NCBI GenBank assembly: GCA_000802095.1
Contig: JUEB01000007.1
Span: forward strand, 1-37,059
DNA length: 37,059 bases
Direction: 5' to 3'
DNA from: Peptococcaceae bacterium BICA1-7
Lineage (GTDB): Bacteria > Bacillota > Desulfotomaculia > Desulfotomaculales > Desulfocucumaceae
In this document: one piece after another, positions 18,632 to 26,528 of the stretch
How the letters are laid out: each line of letters begins with the position of its first letter
Position numbering within the stretch: the first letter of the stretch is position 1
Translations under genes and position numbers: made by a program
The notes under the pieces: generated by a model
What the model was told of the DNA's origin: nothing
Databases searched by the model: none
The model's input: only the letters and a program-made list of their open reading frames with translations

Positions 18632-18782
18632 TTCTAGTGCCCATTCCTTCCATTTATCCTTAAAAACAAAACGTATCCTCCGGGGTGTATGCCACTCTCC
18701 AAAGGTATCTCCACCCTATAAAGCTTACAGATATTCCAAGTCTGTGTCAAAAAAAATTTTACATATTATTTAATTTACGCCA

Positions 18783-18824
18783 AAATGGCCTGAACCCTTT
18801 TCTATATGGGTTCAGGCCATTTTT
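18783..18824 (-). terminator. terminator after the sigma factor gene
   Basis: A perfect 16-bp stem (AAAATGGCCTGAACCC / GGGTTCAGGCCATTTT) with a 10-nt loop, 56 nt beyond the stop of the sigma gene. It ends in T on either strand. Confidence 0.9.
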
Positions 18825-18879
18825 CCCACTGCCTGTGAAGGTCCGGTGCCCCTGACTGCTATAACTCCAGAACAAAGAA

Positions 18880-19698
18880 TCAGGAAAAAATTGCCCATTC
18901 TTTACTCTTAATCCCCTGCCTGATCCTTTGGGACAGAGCCTCATCCACCGATTCAGGGCAGAGGTTTTGGTAGAGAGATCGCAGTGTTCTAAGCTTAACT
19001 ATTTCTTCCTCAGCCTGTATTATAACCGCAGGTTTAGGCTTGATCAACGGCTGTTTCGCTATCCAGCCCTGCCTCAGAGCAAAGCGGACCCACTGGTGGC
19101 AGTTGCAGGGATTTGATTTTTTTATAAGCTGGCACCTGCCTTCCAGATAGCCTGCCACTCTTTTTTTGGCGCGGTGCAGCGAGGTCTTGACCGATCCCAG
19201 AGAGCAGCCCAGCACTTCGGCGGCAATTTTATAGGGCAGGCCCAGAGTAATTACCAGGCAGAATAACACCCGCTGACTGCTGGGAAGACATTCGGTAAAA
19301 CAGTGCAGGCACCGAAACCGGGCTTCACTGGCAAGCAGCTGAGTTTCCGGGTTATTGCTGGGATTGGGATCGATTATTTCCTCGATGGTATAGCCCATAT
19401 CCTCAGTCAATACCTGGATAGGAAGCCTGGTTCTTTTTTTCATGTAGTCATGGGCTACATTAAGGGTAATCCTATATATCCAGGTAAAAAAGGAGCTTTC
19501 CCGGCGGAAGGTGTGATAAGAGCTAAAAGCCCGGACAAAAGCTTCCTGAGTTATTTCCTCGGCATCATTTACATTGCCGGAAAGCCCTAGAGCAAGCCTG
19601 TAAACCTTTGCATGACTGTCCTGATACAGAAGGTCAAAAAGTTCTTCATTTATTTCAGACAGGGAAATCACCTCTTTTCCCAGACAAAATCCCAGCAA
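18880..19698 (-). CDS. ECF-type sigma-70 factor with a C-terminal extension
   Basis: About 260 residues. The N-terminal ~170 are a standard ECF sigma factor: region 2 (LGLSGNVNDAEEITQEAFVRAF, then FFTWIYRITLNVAHDY) and region 4 (LPYKIAAEVLGCSLGSVKTSLHRAKKRV). A further ~90 residues follow that ordinary ECF factors lack, opening with the Cys/His cluster NPCNCHQW and ending SQRIRQGIKSKEW. The extension may bind metal or act as a built-in regulator; this is inference. The frame begins with MLGFCLG at 19698, yet the best ribosome site (AGAGGTGAT) lies inside the frame. The real start may be a rare codon near 19660 just after it. No anti-sigma gene is adjacent. Confidence 0.83.
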   Translation of the reverse strand: MLGFCLGKEVISLSEINEELFDLLYQDSHAKVYRLALGLSGNVNDAEEITQEAFVRAFSSYHTFRRESSFFTWIYRITLNVAHDYMKKRTRLPIQVLTEDMGYTIEEIIDPNPSNNPETQLLASEARFRCLHCFTECLPSSQRVLFCLVITLGLPYKIAAEVLGCSLGSVKTSLHRAKKRVAGYLEGRCQLIKKSNPCNCHQWVRFALRQGWIAKQPLIKPKPAVIIQAEEEIVKLRTLRSLYQNLCPESVDEALSQRIRQGIKSKEWAIFS

Positions 19699-19812
19699 TC
19701 TGTAAGCACAGATTTAAGTTGCCCCAAGTAAATTAGCAGCCTTTGGCAAAAGTCTATTATAATAAGTTTTCTTCTATAATAAGCATAAATCCTGCCCGAC
19801 CTTCATAGCAGG

Positions 19813-20694
19813 ATGCCCCGCATGGACGAGGTGGAGTTTTTAAAAAGGCTTATGCCACAGTATCCTCTCCCGGTGGTTATGGTCAGCGCCCTGACCAGGG
19901 AGGGGGCCAAAACCACCCTGGAAGCCCTGGAGGCAGGGGCAGTGGACTTTGTTACAAAGCCCAGCTCCGATATAGCCAGAGGTCTGGGCAGCATGATGAA
20001 CAGCCTCAGACAGAAGGTTAAGACCGCCGCCACAGCCAATTTACAGGAATGGAAGGAAAAGAAACCTGCAGCCTCCTCCATACTGCAGCAGGTCTCAGGC
20101 GCGGCCCTGTCCGAGTCAACCGACAAGGTGATCGCTATCGGCGCCTCCACCGGAGGCACCAGGGCTATTCGCCAGATTATTCAGTCCTTTCCTGTCACCA
20201 TGCCGGGTGTGGTTATGGTACAGCATATGCCCGCCGGTTTTACCAGGCATTTCGCCCACAGTCTTAATGGTATATGCGCCATGGAGGTGCTGGAGGCCAG
20301 TAACCATGATCGGGTAATGCCCGGGCGCATTCTCATAGCGCCGGGCGGCATGCACATGACCGTCAGGCGGTCCGGAGGAGTCTATCTGGTGGAATGCACG
20401 GAGGGTGAAAAGGTCAACGGCCACTGCCCGTCGGTTGATGTGCTATTTCACTCTGTAGCCAGGCAGGCCGGAAGCAATGCCATAGGGGTTGTTTTAACGG
20501 ACATGGGGCAGGACGGTGCGGAGGGGCTGCTGGCCATGCGCAGGGAGGGGGCCAGAACCCTGGCCCAGGATGAAGCCAGCTCAATAGTTTTCGGAATGCC
20601 CAGGGTGGCCTATGAGCGGGGCGGGGCAGAATCTCTGCATCCCCTGAACGCCATCCCCCAGGTCATTATAAATCTGCTGCAGCCGAAAAGATAA
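19813..20694 (+). pseudogene. cheB: 5'-truncated cheB (receiver domain incomplete)
   Basis: 293 codons. The C-terminal ~190 residues are an intact chemotaxis methylesterase domain: Ser in GASTGGT, His in MVQHMP, Asp in LTDMGQDGAEG (the catalytic triad). The N-terminal receiver domain begins only at the MPRMDEVEFLK segment, which in whole CheB follows the phosphorylated Asp by a few residues. About 55 residues including that Asp are missing. An in-frame TAA lies at 19786 and no further receiver sequence is seen upstream. No other chemotaxis gene is present. Best read as a decayed or rearranged gene, though the catalytic part could still be made as an unregulated esterase; a weak AGGA site precedes the ATG at 19822. 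Confidence 0.8.
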
Positions 20695-20767
20695 AAGAGC
20701 TGCTGCGCTCCATGGAGTGTACATATCAATGCCCCAAACAATTGGCTGTCCCAGCATTAATTTGGGC

Positions 20768-22756
20768 TCACCACGAATAAAGCCCTTTGGATTCTGGGCT
20801 TCGGGAATAGTATTCCATAAACGGCTCTTCAACCGCCAGAGCCAATAAGCGCTGATCAATGCGAACTAACAGTTTATTGTCCAAAAGAGTCTTAATCGCA
20901 GCATCAACATCCGAATTGCCGTACCCTCTGTTCCGGATCTTTTCTCTTACCTGTGACTCATCCTCTGCCTGGTCGCAGGCCAGATACAACTCCCTCTGCG
21001 CACCATCAAGGCGGAAAGAAGAGGCAATCGCAATGGGACGGGTATCATTTATTATAACTTCCCTGTCGCTCACCTTCATACTTAGCACTGGCGGATTTTG
21101 ACTGCTGAATGCTATGGTCCACTGAGAAACAGCTTTCCGTAGGCTTTGTAAACCTGGGCGTTTAATCAAAACAGCCATTTCCGGATTATTTATAGTCGAG
21201 GCGTAAAACTCCTCTTCAAAAGAATAAGAAAGGTCGTTAATTGCACCTGGACTTACTGGGTAGACGAGGGCGTTTAAAGGCAAAGAAATCAAATCCAGGG
21301 AGTAGTCCTCCGCCCGGTCGAAGTAGTGACTGTTACGATGGTACTGGACATTGTGCATCCCCGCTGGCGGACATAAATGCGCCAGGACCGGCACTAATTC
21401 AGCCATTTCCTGGTACCAGTTGTCCTGATCGCCGGGAAATTGATGAAGAATGTTCCATGTGACATGGATGCCAAACTGGCGGCACCATTTAAGCGCATGG
21501 ATGTTTTGCCAAGCAGAAACCCCTTTCCCCATGGTTTTTAGCGCCTCACTGTGCAGGCTTTCTATGCCTGGCTGGCACCATACAATGCCGGCCTCCCGCA
21601 GCATTTTGAAGTGCTTTTGGGACAAATTTGAACGAATTTCGTAAAACAGCTTGTAGGGAGCACCTCGGCGGATAAGCTCGGGAATCAGGCTTTTAAAGCA
21701 TCTCATGTCCAGTACATTATCTAGAAATTGGAAATGCTTAACCCCGTAACGGCTGCTAAGCTCATCCAACTCAGCCAGCACACTCCCGGCCGGGCGCGAC
21801 CGGTAGGACACATGCGGTGCATTAAGTCCACAAAATTTACACTTCCCATGCCAACAGCCACGGGAAGCCTGGATTGGCAGGGTGGGGCGGACAGTCCTCC
21901 CCAAAGTGGGCAGAGATCCGAGAGTCTCGAAATAATCCTGATAGACCGGTGTTACCTGGCAGTCAAAGGAACCGGCCACGGCCCACGGGAGATTCTCATC
22001 CCCGTTCTGATTGGCCCCCGGGTATCCCAAATGCCGGTGCAGGGGAGCAAATACACCCACAGGTAAAGCTTCGGCAGGAACATTTCGGCCAAATTTAAAT
22101 ATGCTTTTAGCAAGGGGTACTATAAGATCTTCCCCCTCTCCGGAAACCACAAAATCCACCCACGGGAAATGTTGGTGAGTGGCCCGTCCCATAACAGTTT
22201 CACAATCTGCACCCCCCATCAGGGTGATAACATCCGGATTAAGTTCATGTATCTTTCTGAGCAAGGCCAAGGAGGGCACCCTCTGAGACAGGCTAGAGGT
22301 ACAGCCGACAATACGCGGAGAGAGTTTGAGAATTTGTTCCGCCAGACGGGCAGTAAATTCTTCCGCCTTTTTACGAACAAAATTCAGCTCTTCACGCAAC
22401 TCTCCCAGATTCTGCTGCCTCATCCCACCGATCAAGCGATGGATTTCACCGACAAAATGATTTTCATCCGGCTGGAACTCCGGGAAAGCTGCGGAGGCAA
22501 ATGACCATTCCGCCAGCGGGATACGAGGATTCCCATAATTATTTCGTTCGTATAAATCCACCCCGATTTCTTCACAGAAGAGGAGGTTGGCATGAATGCT
22601 CCTGGCCGCTATTCCCGCTTCCACCAGTACGGCCTGCAACAGCCCTAAAGCCAATGAAGGTATCGCCGGACTGCAGTAGGGCATGCATACAAGACAAACG
22701 TCCGCAGAAGCCAGGGGCAGCTTATTGCCAGCAGGGTTATTTACTGGGAAAGTCAT
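20768..22756 (-). CDS. B12-binding radical SAM RiPP C-methyltransferase-like protein
   Basis: 662 residues. The N-terminal ~220 residues are a cobalamin-binding-type Rossmann domain (VCLVCMPYCSPAIPSLALGLL...; TLMGGADCETV). A radical SAM barrel follows with an unusual Cys spacing, CX4CX2C (Cys301, 306, 309 in RGCWHGKCKFCGLN). In the family I recall as RiPP maturation radical SAM protein 1, the GCW...CxFCGLN motif also has a long first spacing. These enzymes methylate unreactive sp3 carbons of peptide residues using methylcobalamin and S-adenosylmethionine. A C-terminal region of ~200 residues closes the protein, possibly for leader binding. It is the last gene of the operon, starting behind AAGGAGGT 23 nt after the epimerase. 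Confidence 0.87.
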   Translation of the reverse strand: MTFPVNNPAGNKLPLASADVCLVCMPYCSPAIPSLALGLLQAVLVEAGIAARSIHANLLFCEEIGVDLYERNNYGNPRIPLAEWSFASAAFPEFQPDENHFVGEIHRLIGGMRQQNLGELREELNFVRKKAEEFTARLAEQILKLSPRIVGCTSSLSQRVPSLALLRKIHELNPDVITLMGGADCETVMGRATHQHFPWVDFVVSGEGEDLIVPLAKSIFKFGRNVPAEALPVGVFAPLHRHLGYPGANQNGDENLPWAVAGSFDCQVTPVYQDYFETLGSLPTLGRTVRPTLPIQASRGCWHGKCKFCGLNAPHVSYRSRPAGSVLAELDELSSRYGVKHFQFLDNVLDMRCFKSLIPELIRRGAPYKLFYEIRSNLSQKHFKMLREAGIVWCQPGIESLHSEALKTMGKGVSAWQNIHALKWCRQFGIHVTWNILHQFPGDQDNWYQEMAELVPVLAHLCPPAGMHNVQYHRNSHYFDRAEDYSLDLISLPLNALVYPVSPGAINDLSYSFEEEFYASTINNPEMAVLIKRPGLQSLRKAVSQWTIAFSSQNPPVLSMKVSDREVIINDTRPIAIASSFRLDGAQRELYLACDQAEDESQVREKIRNRGYGNSDVDAAIKTLLDNKLLVRIDQRLLALAVEEPFMEYYSRSPESKGLYSW

Positions 22757-22779
22757 GATTCTTACCTCCTTGTGCTTCC

Positions 22780-24192
22780 TTAACCGCCCAATCCATCTTC
22801 CAGCAGGCCCTGGTCAAATAGACTCTGAATAGAAGACAAAAGCGCAAAAACATCCTTGTGCTGAACCATGATTTCCTCTATCACTTGGCTTGAGGTCAAA
22901 TTCCCCTGAGCAATCAACCTCCCAAGTTGGGCCAAATGAGGCGACCCAGCCATCTTGTGCAAATGATACGCACTACAGAGCTGAAAGCCCTCCGGCAAAA
23001 GGGTAAACTCAAGGTCCTGGCGAAAAGCTAAAATGTCGTCTTGTGCAACTTGCTCAGGCATGCATTTTTCAATGGTTTTGCCAATAAAATGGCCCAATTC
23101 CGCCGCGTTGGAGAAATTGCCTTCAGCGTAGACCCGATAGCCCAAAGGCCAACGTTCCGATGGAGGACAGGGACTAATCAGCCTTACCGAACGCTCCACC
23201 ATGTTCACCAGGTATCCGGTTAGGCAAGCGATTGTATGAGTTTTAACTGATTCCTCTGATGCGTTACCAGAAAAGTCCTTGCGGTTACGACCCGCATTAG
23301 CCATTAACTGTGACAGGGTGTCCGAGTGCTGCAAGATTAACGACGTTAATAACAGATCTTCTGCCGAAAAATTCTTATGCACGCCACGCAAAATATTAGT
23401 TGAAAGGATGGAAAAACGGTCCACCACCGTAGTATGTTTCCGCCTAAATTGTAATAATTTCCGTGTCCAGGCAAGATTGCGCAGAGGAGCCGCAGTGGTG
23501 GTCTGAGGGAACACCCCTGTGGCCTGGCCGAAATCATCCAAAAACCTTAAGTAATCAGGATTATCACTGGGCTCGGTGGCCCAATAACAAAATCCTCCAC
23601 CTACCGTAGTGCCGAGACATTCAATGGCTATGTTCAGAATATCCTGCCAGAAGACGGCATTCTCCCTGGTATACATAAACACCTCTTGCAATCGATCAGC
23701 CGCAAGACCGCAGAAAGGACAGCCCATTGAACAGCCCTTACTCAATTCAAACACTATTGTCGTATGGATGATAGCCTGGTTTGTCTCTTTGCCCAATTGA
23801 CTGTGACAACGATTGACCTGACGTTGGTGCCAGGTATTAAAGCGATTGCTGGGCGTTTTTCCAACCCGTTGACGCCAGTCCTCCCGAAATCGGGCAGTCG
23901 CTGCAGAATATCGCCGCCACAGCAGCGCCTGAGGCTTGTCTTCCAATTCAGCAGCAGGGACTTCCTTCAACAAAAGCACCTCTGGAAATAGTGCCGCTAA
24001 CTGCACAGGATCAATACCAAATATCCCCCTTGCTTGCAGCAGGGGGCCACACCCGGCGACGTTCTCCTGAACGGCCGCATAAAATTCAGCATCCCCGACA
24101 GCACACTCGAAGAACCGTTTTATATGTGGAATCAGCCTTTCTTCATCAGTGCTAATTTGGTCGTTAAAATCTCCACAGAAATGCAGATCCAT
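22780..24192 (-). CDS. PoyD-like radical SAM RiPP amino-acid epimerase
   Basis: 470 residues. The radical SAM motif CX3CX2C is at Cys154, 158 and 161 in ELSKGCSMGCPFCGLAAD, which closely resembles the ELSKGCSVGCWFC segment of PoyD-type epimerases. These enzymes abstract a C-alpha hydrogen from residues of a precursor peptide and return it on the other face, making D-amino acids; a C-terminal Cys gives the hydrogen back. Several Cys remain in the C-terminal half (CMPEQ, QLCSAYHLHK) as candidates. The N-terminal ~130 residues are family-specific. Codon use is less GC-rich than the housekeeping genes around. It follows the precursor gene with a hairpin between them. Confidence 0.88.
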   Translation of the reverse strand: MDLHFCGDFNDQISTDEERLIPHIKRFFECAVGDAEFYAAVQENVAGCGPLLQARGIFGIDPVQLAALFPEVLLLKEVPAAELEDKPQALLWRRYSAATARFREDWRQRVGKTPSNRFNTWHQRQVNRCHSQLGKETNQAIIHTTIVFELSKGCSMGCPFCGLAADRLQEVFMYTRENAVFWQDILNIAIECLGTTVGGGFCYWATEPSDNPDYLRFLDDFGQATGVFPQTTTAAPLRNLAWTRKLLQFRRKHTTVVDRFSILSTNILRGVHKNFSAEDLLLTSLILQHSDTLSQLMANAGRNRKDFSGNASEESVKTHTIACLTGYLVNMVERSVRLISPCPPSERWPLGYRVYAEGNFSNAAELGHFIGKTIEKCMPEQVAQDDILAFRQDLEFTLLPEGFQLCSAYHLHKMAGSPHLAQLGRLIAQGNLTSSQVIEEIMVQHKDVFALLSSIQSLFDQGLLEDGLGG

Positions 24193-24236
24193 AGCACTTC
24201 ATATCTCCTCTGTAATTGGTCGAAAATCATAATAAT

Positions 24237-24264
24237 GACCCGGGTCGCTGATGGCAACCGGGCC
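24237..24264 (-). terminator. hairpin between RiPP precursor and epimerase genes
   Basis: On the minus strand GGCCCGG and CCGGGTC pair over 7 bp (24258-24264 with 24238-24244), followed by ATTATTATGATTTT rather than a U-run. Position between precursor and enzyme genes suggests a leaky attenuator or mRNA-stabilising structure that lets the peptide be made in excess. This is inference. Confidence 0.4.
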
Positions 24265-24304
24265 ATAGGGTAAACTAATTAATGATAAAGCTTAATCTTA
24301 GTGG

Positions 24305-24544
24305 TTAGCCAAGTATAACAGCTTCCGCTTTTCCTAAAATAACACCACCAGCCACTTTTCCTAGTTGCTCTTCAGAAATCTCACCCTGTTTCGCACTGGC
24401 CTTGACGTCGTCAACTGTAAAGCTATAACCCTTTGAGTTGGCATATGATACAATTTTAGCAATATCATTGCCGATTTTTTTTACATCCTCCATCATTTCC
24501 TTGTTGCTAGCAAGATCTTTGTTGAATTTTTCAATTTGGCTCAT
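24305..24544 (-). CDS. Nif11-type RiPP precursor peptide
   Basis: 79 residues. Residues 1-67 look like a Nif11-type leader: MSQIEKFNKDLASNKEMMED, KGYSFTVDDVKAS, then EISEEQLGKVAGG with a double-glycine end at 66-67. The predicted core is residues 68-79, VILGKAEAVILG, made of two copies of VILG around KAEA. Val, Ile, Leu and Ala are residues on which radical SAM epimerases and C-methyltransferases act, and both enzymes are encoded next. The ATG at 24544 is chosen over 24550 because AAAGGAG is 7 nt from it and only 1-2 nt from the other. The cleavage point is inferred from the GG motif. It stands 190 nt after the preceding gene. Confidence 0.86.
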   Translation of the reverse strand: MSQIEKFNKDLASNKEMMEDVKKIGNDIAKIVSYANSKGYSFTVDDVKASAKQGEISEEQLGKVAGGVILGKAEAVILG

Positions 24545-24678
24545 TTTCATTCTCCTTTATTTTTAATTTGGGCAAAGTTACTGCCACTCGTCGAACCCAC
24601 ACTTATGAAATTACAAAATGAATGCCTGCCTCAGCGATCCTCCTTTCCTAATTTCTTATTAATATCAACAGTTTTAAT

Positions 24679-24715
24679 AACCTGAAATACAATTACTTAT
24701 ACAACCAACCTGAAA
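24679..24715. repeat. direct repeat upstream of the precursor gene
   Basis: AACCTGAAA occurs at 24679-24687 and 24707-24715, a 28-nt period, in the 196-nt spacer 24545-24740 upstream of the precursor. On the minus strand each reads TTTCAGGTT. It could be a double operator or activator site, or chance in AT-rich sequence. The spacer also has an orphan AAAGGAGG near 24645-24652 with no start codon in range. I see no known riboswitch. Confidence 0.35.
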
Positions 24716-24740
24716 AAGTATCACGGGCTTTTTGTCTTTT

Positions 24741-25046
24741 TTAATCTTTATTCTTTTTCCCATCCGGCATTTCGTTCAAATTACGTCCGCCTGCAACCAT
24801 ATCAAGTTCATCATCTTCCAGTTCATCATCTTCCCGTGCATTTGAAATCATCTCTGCCATAACTTTTTCCACCCGGCCCTGGCTTTTTGCGGTATAATTT
24901 ACTTTCGCCAACAACTCAGCAAGTAATAACAATTCTTTGTATTCTTCATCACAATCATCGACCTCAGACTGTGTGACTGTCCCCCCATGTAATGCAATTC
25001 TCTCTATATCTGAAATAAATGAGTCCAAAGAATATTTTTTACTCAT
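24741..25046 (-). CDS. acidic 101-aa protein: sigma-associated N-terminus with RiPP-leader-like VAGG tail
   Basis: Residues 1-70 are helical and acidic (YSLDSFISDIERIALHGG, then EEYKELLLLAELLAKVNY and RVEKVMAEMI). They resemble the short soluble proteins often encoded after ECF sigma genes in Firmicutes, which may act as regulators. Residues 72-87 (EDDELEDDELDMVAGG) look like the end of a Nif11/double-glycine leader, matching the neighbouring precursor (SEEQLGKVAGG). A 14-residue hydrophilic tail follows, RNLNEMPDGKKNKD. It has no membrane span. It starts behind GAGGGG, 27 nt after the sigma gene. It may be a regulator, a second precursor, or a fusion of both; I do not recognise it as a named family. 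Confidence 0.72.
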   Translation of the reverse strand: MSKKYSLDSFISDIERIALHGGTVTQSEVDDCDEEYKELLLLAELLAKVNYTAKSQGRVEKVMAEMISNAREDDELEDDELDMVAGGRNLNEMPDGKKNKD

Positions 25047-25073
25047 TTTCTTCCCCTCGGTTCAAATTTTTAT

Positions 25074-25607
25074 CTAGTAAAATCCCTGTTCCTTTAAAAT
25101 GTCCTTTAATTGCCCTAATGCCCTGTATAAAATTGTACCGATATTACTTTCCGTTAAATTCATCATCCGGGCAATCTGCCGGTTTGTCAGGCAGGCGCCG
25201 AATTTAAGGGCAATAATACTTCTCTGCCGCTCATCCAGGCACATAATTCCCTTGAGAAGAAGCTCTTTTAATTCCCGGTCAATAATTTGATCTTCCAACC
25301 GGTATTTTGATTCAACTTTATCAAAGTCAAAAAGATAAAGTTTGCGGCCATTCTTTTTATGATAATTAATTATCATGTTATTGGCTATAGTAAACAGCCA
25401 CGTGCTAAATGCACCTTTTTCCCGGTTATATGTATGGTATTTTTCCAGCATTTTTTCAAATACTTCACTGACCAGATCTTCCGCTACGTTAGTGTCGCCT
25501 ACTTTATAAAGCGTGTATTTATAAAGCTTGGGTAAGTATTCATCATATAATTTAGAAAAAATTTCAGAATGCCCTATTTGATCCACAGAAATTTTATTGA
25601 CATTCAC
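25074..25607 (-). CDS. ECF-type RNA polymerase sigma factor
   Basis: 177 residues with the two ECF regions: region 2 (YDEYLPKLYKYTLYKVGDTNVAEDLVSEVF; FSTWLFTIANNMIINYHKK) and region 4 (LDERQRSIIALKFGACLTNRQIARMMNLTESNIGTILYRAL). It directs RNA polymerase to its own promoters. It is compact, with no extension, and has AT-rich codon use unlike the GC-rich genes before 20700. Start is GTG behind GAGGTG. The gene follows the response regulator in the same direction after a terminator and a 280-nt spacer, and precedes the VAGG-tailed protein, so it probably controls the RiPP operon. Confidence 0.92.
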   Translation of the reverse strand: MNVNKISVDQIGHSEIFSKLYDEYLPKLYKYTLYKVGDTNVAEDLVSEVFEKMLEKYHTYNREKGAFSTWLFTIANNMIINYHKKNGRKLYLFDFDKVESKYRLEDQIIDRELKELLLKGIMCLDERQRSIIALKFGACLTNRQIARMMNLTESNIGTILYRALGQLKDILKEQGFY

Positions 25608-25816
25608 TTCTTCTGCACCTCTTCTTCCAAGAAGGCTTTAATCCGCTCTCCATAAATTACCTTTCCATATCCCCAAGGCTAACCTAATAATATTCATCTT
25701 GTAATATTTTCTCTCACCCTATTAACTACCGTGGCAATATTGACAAAGTTGACTATAAATGCGTACAAAGCAATATTTTGTCAATTTAAGTTTACCATGT
25801 AATAACTATCAATTAC

Positions 25817-25834
25817 ACTGTACCAAAGTACAGT
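25817..25834. promoter_or_regulatory. operator-like palindrome upstream of the ECF sigma gene
   Basis: ACTGTAC-CAAA-GTACAGT is a perfect 7-bp inverted repeat with a 4-bp spacer, about 210 nt before the sigma start and just after the response regulator terminator. A second inverted repeat, ATTGACAAA/TTTGTCAAT, lies near 25750-25795. Perfect dyads of this size suit a dimeric regulator such as the adjacent NarL-type protein. The rest of 25608-25840 is AT-rich with no gene. Confidence 0.45.
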
Positions 25835-25843
25835 CTTTAAAAA

Positions 25844-25867
25844 GAAAAAAGCCGGGATTATCCCGAC
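25844..25867 (-). terminator. terminator after the response regulator gene
   Basis: On the minus strand GTCGGGA-TAA-TCCCGGC (25851-25867) followed by TTTTTTC is a compact, standard terminator. It sits 19 nt past the response regulator stop and separates the two-component genes from the sigma gene. Confidence 0.85.
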
Positions 25868-25886
25868 TTCTCCAGCAAGGTTATTT

Positions 25887-26528
25887 TTAGATATCTACCA
25901 GGCCCCTATGACTGGCATAAGCAATAACCTGGGCACGATTTTTCATATGGAGCTTCTCTATTATTTTTCCCATATGATATTTGACAGTCCGCTCTGTAAC
26001 ATAAAGGCTCTCAGCTACTTCTTTATAAGTCTTGCCCTGGGCAACCAGGCTTAAAACTTCCATCTGGCGCTGATTCAGTATTTCATTTGCTTCCTCTTCC
26101 TTGCCCAGTACAACTTCACTATCAAACTCCTTTAAGACCTTTGCCGCCAATCCAGAGGATAAAGGGGCCTCCCCCCGCTTTAGAGCTTCAAGCATACTAA
26201 AAAGTTCTTCAGCATTTAAATTTTTTAAAAGATACCCGGAAGCTCCGCTCTTGACCGCCTCAAACAGGTCATCGTCAGCCTCGGAAGTGGTCAGCATGAC
26301 AATCTTAATATCAGGGAATTCCGCCTTGATTAGCCGGGTGGCTGCCAGCCCGTTGCAGCAGGGCATTAGAACATCCATCAATATAACATCAGGCTCTAAG
26401 GCTCCCGCCTTCTTCAATGCCTCCAGTCCATTTGCGGCAGTTCCCACTACTTCAATACCCCGTGCGCTCATAAGGTTTTGCAGCCCTTCCAGGAATAAAG
26501 GATGGTCATCGACAAGCAATACCTTCAA
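25887..26528 (-). CDS. NarL/LuxR-family response regulator
   Basis: 213 residues from TTG 26528. The receiver domain has the acidic pair DD at 7-8, the phospho-acceptor Asp52 (VILMDVLMP), Thr near MLTTSEADDD and Lys in LLKNLN. A C-terminal LuxR helix-turn-helix follows (LNQRQMEVLSLVAQGKTYKEVAESLYVTERTVKYHMGKIIEKL). The frame is open to 26570, but AGGAGGTGA lies 8 nt before the TTG and the product then begins KVLLVDDHPLF, as receivers do. It overlaps the 3' end of the histidine kinase gene, so they are a coupled pair. Likely target is the sigma gene promoter region downstream. Confidence 0.93.
   Translation of the reverse strand: MKVLLVDDHPLFLEGLQNLMSARGIEVVGTAANGLEALKKAGALEPDVILMDVLMPCCNGLAATRLIKAEFPDIKIVMLTTSEADDDLFEAVKSGASGYLLKNLNAEELFSMLEALKRGEAPLSSGLAAKVLKEFDSEVVLGKEEEANEILNQRQMEVLSLVAQGKTYKEVAESLYVTERTVKYHMGKIIEKLHMKNRAQVIAYASHRGLVDI

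Noticed and set aside
24305..24544. Proteusin (nitrile-hydratase-like leader) precursor
   Set aside because: The leader is Nif11-like in length and motif, not the longer NHLP type, although the enzymes resemble those of proteusin pathways.
24551..24740. Cyclic-di-GMP or other riboswitch before the precursor
   Set aside because: Looked for known conserved motifs and saw none; only direct repeats and AT-rich sequence.
24305..25046. Lantibiotic precursors
   Set aside because: No Cys in either core, few Ser/Thr, and no LanM or LanB/C gene in the window.
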